Position numbers and translations under genes: made by a program. From Podospora pseudoanserina (taxonomy: Eukaryota > Ascomycota > Sordariomycetes > Sordariales > Podosporaceae): a stretch of 64,000 nucleotides of DNA. The DNA lies in the NCBI RefSeq assembly GCF_035222485.1, contig NC_085922.1, positions 2,061,001 to 2,125,000 of the forward strand, written 5' to 3'. Shown piece after piece: positions 57,846 through 64,000 of this stretch. The stretch's first letter is position 1. The number at the start of each line of letters is the position of its first letter. The notes under the pieces were generated by a model. It was not told the origin of the DNA. It did not search any database and saw only the letters and a program-made list of their open reading frames with translations.

Positions 57846-58782
57846 GTGAGGAGCTCTCCTCCTATCGTTGGCCCTGGAGCGCACCATCATCGCCACGACC
57901 GTCTCAATTTCTACGACGAGTTCAACCCTCTCGGCGATGCTAGTCGGTATGGATCCTCCTACACGCCGACAACAGCCTGCGCCCACCTGGTTTCCGTCCG
58001 CATTCGCAAGTTCTACAACAAGAACCTGTACCTGTGGTATGTGACCTCCAAGTTCCTCCCCTTCACTTCAACACGTTACTGACTCTACTCCAGGACAGAA
58101 TAGTCGGCTATCGTTGCACAGCGCGCTCCCTCCTCTCCCTACCTTCACCCTCCCTCGTGTGCCGTCCGTCTGGTCAATTAAACAACCACCTACCCACTCA
58201 CCCCCTTCACACCAACAAAAGTGCGTCATGACCGACCCAGTGGGAACGCCTCATTCGTCATGGTCAGACCTGCTTTAGATGCAGGAAGATGACCACGGAA
58301 TGGCATGAGACACCGTCGTGGGAAGGAAGCCTCGGGACGCACGATCAAGGTTTCCCCCCTCTCGACGGCATTGACCTCGAACACCCGCCGCCGCACGCTT
58401 GACTTCTGCCCCCCGACGAGCAGCACAAAAAGATGGAGATGCCCGGGTCTGCCGCCAAGAGCGGCCAAACCGGGGGTCAACGGAGAGAAGTCATGTTACC
58501 TCTTGTCCAGGGAGCCAGATCTACCTACCAGTGTTGTGATGCTGAACGGCCTGGGATCGTTCTTTCGCCAATCTCGCCAAGACCACACAGAGCGGTTGCT
58601 CTTTGTGAACTGGATCCCCAACGGCAATATGTCTCTCCAGGTCGAGGACATCAGCGTCGATGACATGGATGCTTGGACTTGTACCTTGGATTTTTTTTTT
58701 TTTTTGGAACGAATGCTTCCAGGACATTACGTGCGCCGTGGTGGTGATGGGGTTGATGGGGCTCATCTCAGGTAAGGGGTAA
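57846..58782 (+). pseudogene. Unrecognised broken gene
   Basis: Coding-like pieces in order: RLNFYDEFNPLGDASRYGSS and VSVRIRKFYNKNLYLW, ending at a good 5' splice site (GTATGT at 58038) with an intron to 58093. Next is WERLIRHGQTCFRCRKMTTE...LEHPPPHA, whose frame meets a TGA and continues LLPPDEQHKKMEMPGSAAKS. Then, in another frame, LLFVNWIPNGNMSLQVEDIS, DDMDAWTCTLD and WNECFQDITCAVVVMGLMGL. The last is hydrophobic like a membrane tail. A T-run at 58689-58704 falls inside. I do not recognise the family. The pieces look like one gene that has lost its frame at least twice, but intact splicing is not excluded. Confidence 0.4.
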
Positions 58783-60075
58783 AGTAAATAATGAATGTGG
58801 AGTTAGTTGGCGGGGCGATGGAAAACGACGTGAGGGTTGGGGTTTTGTGATATTGGGGTCGTAGCATTGGCGAAGGGTGCAGAGCTAGTGTAATGAGATT
58901 ATTGTATGCGATTTAAGATGAACATGAGGGAGGGATAGAGCTTGCTCAGATGTACCTCGGATGATGAGAATAGTGAATTTAAAACATGTACGAGTTTTTC
59001 CGGTCCGGTTGTGATCATGCAGTGCTCCCACATCCTCCTGGCTTTGACGGCATCATCTGGATACTCGCCTGTGGTAGAAGTAAGTTATCTTAAGGTCTCC
59101 ATGAAAGCCTATGTGAGGGTCTTGACCTTGATAGGACATCCAAAAGATTTGCCCGTGACACTGTGTACCACATGAATTGGCCTGGTCGTCGACTGTCTCT
59201 GGATACGATAGGAGAGCTCTTAGATTTTAAATACTCTTGGTTGCTGTGTTGTTCTTGGGCAAGCAAGGCCTATTCCTAAAGATCCGCTTCACATGCATTC
59301 TAAACTAATTCCGCAACCACAACAAAACATGAGGCAAAAAAGACATCATCCGCCATGATTCAAGCGACATGCAGGAACCAAAAACTCACTCATTACCCAC
59401 CCACCTCTTCAAGACCCCTTGCATTGCGGCTGCACAATCTGAGACATCTTAGACACCTCATCCAGCCTCCCGCCCGCCACCTCCGGACCGTTTTCTCCTT
59501 CTGTCGACATCTCAACTCAAGTCTCACACCCACGCTTCATGCATACCGACGCGAACAATATCAAAATGTAATGAACCGATTTCATAACCATCTATTTCAT
59601 CCCATCTATCCTTTCCAAATATATATACAATTGAAATCCAGACCCCCCTCCCAAAAAAAAAACTATTTCTGCCTGGTAGTAAACAAAACAGGACACAAAC
59701 AAACAGTTTTCTTTTCTCTCCGTCACCCTCCCTACCTAACCCAACAGAAGAAAAAAAAAGAAATAGTCAACGATGCCGTATGAACAAACGAAAATGAAAA
59801 CAAAAAGAGTGATTGTTTCGAACAAGACGACCAGGCCGTGAAGATGAAAGATCCATATCCAGATTTGCCGAGTTTGATAATTGTCGTGTCAAAAAAGGAT
59901 AGAGAAAAAAAAAAAGGGATAAAGCTGTTGCTGCCGCCCCTTACACGACTAAGAGGAAGACGAAAGAAATTGGGGTATCGGGTATCATCAGTCGCTGCTT
60001 GTCGCCATGAACTAAGTGTAGTACAATGGTTGTACACCCGACCTGCCAGCCACTTGAAGATTAAGTTTGCCGGGC
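58783..60075. other. intergenic, no gene seen
   Basis: About 1.3 kb ending in the A/T-rich 3' flank of the perilipin gene, with A-runs near 59650, 59750 and 59910. No gene recognised. Confidence 0.5.
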
Positions 60076-60727
60076 CTAGTTGGCGTTGGCGGGTCTCTGA
60101 GCGGGCCTCTGAGCGCCCGTCTTGCCTTCCTCCTCCTCCTTCTTGTGGATGATGTAATCCCCGGCGTTGATGGCTGTCTCACCGATGAGGTAGAAGGTCG
60201 TGGCGACAACGGCCGTGGGGTAGGCGGTCCAGGAGTCGCCGCAGCTTTGCTTCTTGGTCTCAAATATGGAGAGAACGTATTCCTTCACGGAGCGGCCGGC
60301 GTGATAAGGAGAGAAGATCATCTGTTTGGTTCCCTCGACGATCTCGCCCGGCTGCTTCTTCACGACAGGGAACTTCTCCTCGATGACCTCGAGGGTCTTG
60401 TCGCCGACGCTGTCGACTCGTTCCACGTAGGGGGCGACGAATGAGTAAGGGCCGGCGAGGTAGGGGAATACGTTCTGGGCGAGGGATTGGTAGACACCAT
60501 TGCTGAGGTCAACGGCCTTGGAGCCGACGGAAGTCGATTTGACTGTTCTCACACCATCTTGGACGCAGGGGTATGTGAGAAGGTGCTGTTGAACATGGGG
60601 GTAAGCTGCTTGTTGAAGGATTGGGAGAAGAGATGGTGTTATCAGAACATACCCTGATGGTAGCGGAGTGAGGGGAGTCGCCGTTCACTACGTTGGAGGT
60701 AGGCATCTTGTAGACCTTGTGCGGCAT
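60076..60727 (-). CDS. CAP20: CAP20-type perilipin (lipid-droplet protein)
   Basis: Two exons, 60727-60653 and 60585-60076. The 67-nt intron (GTATGT...CAACAG) joins to 194 residues; a second ATG at 60706 would give 187 and matches the usual family start (MPTSNVVNG). Family landmarks: SYQHL-like HLLTYPCVQDGVRTVKSTSV, QNVFPYLAGPYSFVAPYVER, VDSVGDKTLEVIEEKFPVVK and the late helix TFYLIGETAINAGDYIIHKK. CAP20 of Colletotrichum and MPL1 of Metarhizium coat lipid droplets and affect lipid stores and appressorium turgor. The C-terminal tail is Lys/Glu/Arg/Pro-rich. The family call is by pattern memory and fairly firm. Confidence 0.85.
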
Positions 60728-63566
60728 GTTAGAACTGACGAAAGAGTGGAATGGACAGGGAGTGAAGCAAGAGGAAGATGAATGGAAGAGGGATCTACCT
60801 GAAATATATACCTGGGCGGGGGCAATGGCAATGATGGAAGGCGACGAAGAAGAGGCGAGAGATTGTGGTGGGAAAAGGAGGAATGCGGTGATGGAATGCC
60901 AGGAAAGTAGTATTTCATGTGACAGGCGGGCGCACCAAGTTCACCGTTTGGACCCAGACTTTTTCTTTCATGGACCCGGCCGTCCAAGCGGTCCAAGTTG
61001 GTCCAGTTCCTAATTCATCTTTATCGCCAGCGTGTGACGGGACTGTCGAACTAACCATTAAGACGAGGCATAGCACACCCACCCCTCCCCCTTCCCTCCC
61101 CAATTGCGCAACAGGGAGCTCTCTTATCGACCCCACTTTTTGAAGACCCCACCATCAATCACCCACCACGCTTTCTGCCTGGCATGTGAAAAAGCACTAC
61201 AAACACACACAGCCTTGGCCGTTGCTTTTCAACAGCCTGGGGAAATCTCCCCGACATGCTGGTCTCAGATTGACAGGGACAATTGGGATATTGCTCCATG
61301 GTTAGTGTGCAGATGGCTAGTAGACAAAGAGCATCAGAGACATCATCTTCCTCCTGCGGTTCTGTCCTCGCTGATAAGCTTGATTGATGATGCAGCCAGC
61401 TTGCAGCTTCCTGGGTTGGTTACACATCCCTCAGGCTGAGGTAACCGCCCTGATCCCACATCCGACGGCGGCAGTCCCCCTGTGTCGCGCAAGGGTTGTC
61501 CGATGTTAGATACCGAGCCGTTGCCAGCCCAACTCGAGTCCGTCTCACAAACCTATCGACACCATGCCATGGGATCTCTTTCGATCGCCACGTCTTCTTT
61601 ACAACCATTAACTTGACCGAGGCAGTTTGTTCGAGTCAAGCTCAACCTCCGAGAGATGCCTCAACAAACTCCGGAAGGCCCGTCTGCAAAGCAACTTGGT
61701 GTGGCGTCGAGCCGCGCAAACCAACAAGTGGCATGTTTCTGCAACCTCACTTCGCCTGTAGAGTGACATGCATCGTATGCATCACCAAACCATGTCAGTG
61801 GCATCGGAAAAAACCAGTCCAAAGGACTCCCCAAGTAACCAGGAACCCGCTTCCGGTTTAGCCCAGGACCCGCTGATCCTCCAGACCCTTGTCAGTCTCT
61901 CGATCACATGTAAGTCAACCACCTCCCTCAGAACAACCCACGTTCTCGAACAGCGAAACGCTATTTTTTTTCTTATTTCTTTTTCCCAGCTTCGTACGAG
62001 GGATTCAGCGCAAGTAGCTGCATCACCCGACTCGTTGGTGCCACTCCCCCTGGGTTGAAACTCAATTCCCGTCCCTCCAAAAGATCACCAACGTCATTGA
62101 CCATCAATAAATCCCAGTGTAGCATATTATTCTTTATGCTTGGTGTTCCAGAAATATGGATCCCCAATTCGACAATAATCAACGCAAACGTCAAAGACTG
62201 AAACAGACAAAGTCATGTCAAGAGGCCATCCAGATCAGGAAGAACCATGACCCAGCCAAGCTCAACTCGGTTCCCGCCGAAGGGAGCTATGACGGCAATT
62301 ACGTACTCACCTCGCAATCACCATCAATAGCTCTCTTCCAGAGGCAAAATCCACATCCAGGACTTTGACCTCTCGAGATCACCAAACAAATCAAGACGCC
62401 ACGCCTGAATGAAGGAATTGTGCATTCGCCCTCGTCTTTGACCCACCCACGCCGCGGCAGCTTCCTTCCCGGTAGCTAAACCCGGTCGGTGATCTGATAA
62501 CGCTGAACAAGGGCCAAAAAAGTCCAACCCCTCCCTGGCAAGCCAAGACCGCTCCAAGCCGCGATGTGTCGGTATGCCCCTTGCTTGAGAGGTGAGTCCA
62601 AGAGGTGATTGTCTTTTTTGACAGGTGGAGCTTTTTTGTGCTTGGGTTTCATGAGGCTCTCGATGCAGAGAGGCTTTGGAGCCGGCAGTTATTTCCATGT
62701 TCCGTAACCAGCAAGGAAAATCGCGAGGCTTTGATGAATGAGCTGATCAATTTACAATATATGAGAATGATCGTTTTCGTGGATGAGGCAGTCATCTTGG
62801 ATAGTCTGCTTGGGGGCTGTAGCTATGCTCACCAGAACTCAATCAGCACCATGCCTTAGCTCTCTCGTGGCCCACAATCTCACTCACAACTAGCAGACCC
62901 ATAAACATATCGGCAAGCCCCCAAGGACTTACCTGAAAGCCCTCGTCGCATCAGACCCTTCTTCATGCTGCCTCGCACCTTCCCTCTCCCCACCATGGCC
63001 CCTTCCCTCCCACCATAGAACCCTCCCTCACCAGTAGAAGCACCTTCCTCCCGTCCCAAAACACCCCAATCGTACCTTCCTCACTCCATCCATCATCACT
63101 CCTTCCATATCTTTCACTCATGGCTCCTTCCATACAGTTCCATGCTCCCTGTATAAACATTTCTTCTCCTCGGTTGTGCGTCTGAACTCGTAAAATCACG
63201 TCAAATCATCACAGCAAAACACCGGATGCAAACCAGCACATCCAACTCAACACGCAGAAGCCATAGCTCTCCTCTTCAGCGTTCATATCTTGTCTGTATG
63301 TCTATATCTGCTCTCTTTACACAACACACATAGTATTGCCACCAGGGGGTATCAACCACAACAAGAAAGAAAAAAGCCACCTCCACACCCTCTCCCATGT
63401 CCCTCCAGCAGCCAATCTTCTCTTTCCTTTCCCTAAACTCCCCCCCCAAAAAAAGGATATGATGCTACTCTTCAATCTTCCCACTGCCAAAAAAATAACC
63501 CTCAACAAAAGGAAATGCCGTCCCGGCTATGCTGTGCTGTGCTGTATGCTGTTGTATCATAACTCA
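60728..63566. other. long intergenic, no gene seen
   Basis: About 2.8 kb. Open frames (for example 61104-61439, 61496-61861, 62324-62698) overlap on both strands and lack domains, splice patterns or coding bias. It includes the perilipin promoter and the 3' flank of the right-edge gene. Confidence 0.5.
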
Positions 63567-64000
63567 TCACCCACCACCACCACCACCACCACCACCACCA
63601 CTCGATATACCCACCAACCCCTCCACACTCAACAACCCATCACTCCCACTCACACTCCTACTCCCCAGTCCCCCCCTTTCAGGTCCAAACATGGGACTAG
63701 GACAAGCACTGCCCACCCTGCTCAGACCCCCCATCCCGCTCGGCGTCGTAGCCCCACTGGCCATCTCCCCACTCACCATAGCGGGTACCGCACCCGCCTT
63801 GTTACTACCACCACCACCACCACCACCACTCCCCCCCAAAACCAAAAGACTGCTCTCCTTCTTCAGAGCCCTCGGCCTGTTATTATTCCCCCCCTTGCCA
63901 TTCACCTTATCCTGCTGTTGAACCCTCCTCCGCTCCGCCAACCTCTCCTCCCTCAACCGAACCTGCTCCCTCTCCAGCTCAATCGCCCTCTCCCTCCTCG
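63567..64000 (-). CDS. C-terminal part of an unidentified protein (cut by right edge)
   Basis: A frame enters at the right edge and ends at TGA 63567-63569. The visible 144 residues begin with a strongly charged helix (ERAIELEREQVRLREERLAE, then RRRVQQQDK), likely the end of a coiled coil, then a basic patch and a Gly/Ser-rich tail with two poly-Gly runs. The last run comes from a (CCA)n microsatellite (plus strand) at about 63569-63600. The protein cannot be named from this part. Confidence 0.6.
   Translation of the reverse strand, partial: RRERAIELEREQVRLREERLAERRRVQQQDKVNGKGGNNNRPRALKKESSLLVLGGSGGGGGGGSNKAGAVPAMVSGEMASGATTPSGMGGLSRVGSACPSPMFGPERGGLGSRSVSGSDGLLSVEGLVGISSGGGGGGGGGG

Overview
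This window is nuclear DNA of a filamentous ascomycete, most likely a sordariomycete. Introns are 50-160 nt with GTATGT/GTAAGT-type donors and TACTAAC or CTGAC branch points. 5S rRNA genes are dispersed between protein genes. The protein families (CFEM/Pth11-like receptors, Zn2Cys6 regulator, CAP20-type perilipin, fungal ORC6, BCD1, Sec6) are typical of the group. Genes lie on both strands without operons.

From 1 to about 22 kb: an edge-cut membrane-anchored protein (-), a short-form rhodopsin-like 7TM protein (-), a BAHD/trichothecene-type acyltransferase (+), the box C/D snoRNP factor BCD1 (-), a DENN-domain protein (+), the mitochondrial i-AAA protease YME1 (-), ORC6 (+, divergent from YME1) and a Gre2/DFR-like reductase (-) that carries a 21-nt microexon. 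From 22.4 to 27 kb: two adjacent 5S rRNA genes, a decayed copy of a large ascomycete membrane-protein family, and a DUF2470 membrane protein. From 27.8 to 50 kb: a CFEM-GPCR (-), a Zn2Cys6 transcription factor (-), a secreted acid phosphatase-like phosphoesterase (+), a large serine-rich protein (+), SEC6 (-), COX8 (-), glutathione reductase GLR1 (-, probably dual mitochondrial/cytosolic) and the mitochondrial Holliday-junction resolvase CCE1 (+). From 50.5 to 59 kb the character changes. This stretch holds three copies of one unrecognised small Cys-containing family (one open, two broken), two thaumatin-like secreted protein genes with interrupted frames, and another broken unrecognised gene. 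From 60 kb to the end: a CAP20-type perilipin (-) and the 3' end of a glycine-tailed protein running off the right edge (-).

Functionally, several genes serve mitochondria (YME1, COX8, the longer GLR1 form, CCE1), and others serve secretion and membrane traffic (SEC6, DENN), replication (ORC6) and snoRNP assembly (BCD1). These are unlinked housekeeping functions, and I see no biosynthetic cluster. The least explained material is the 50.5-59 kb block, with its local gene family, and a 45-codon Cys-rich small ORF at 15.5 kb. I found no intact transposon, retroelement or virus-like element.
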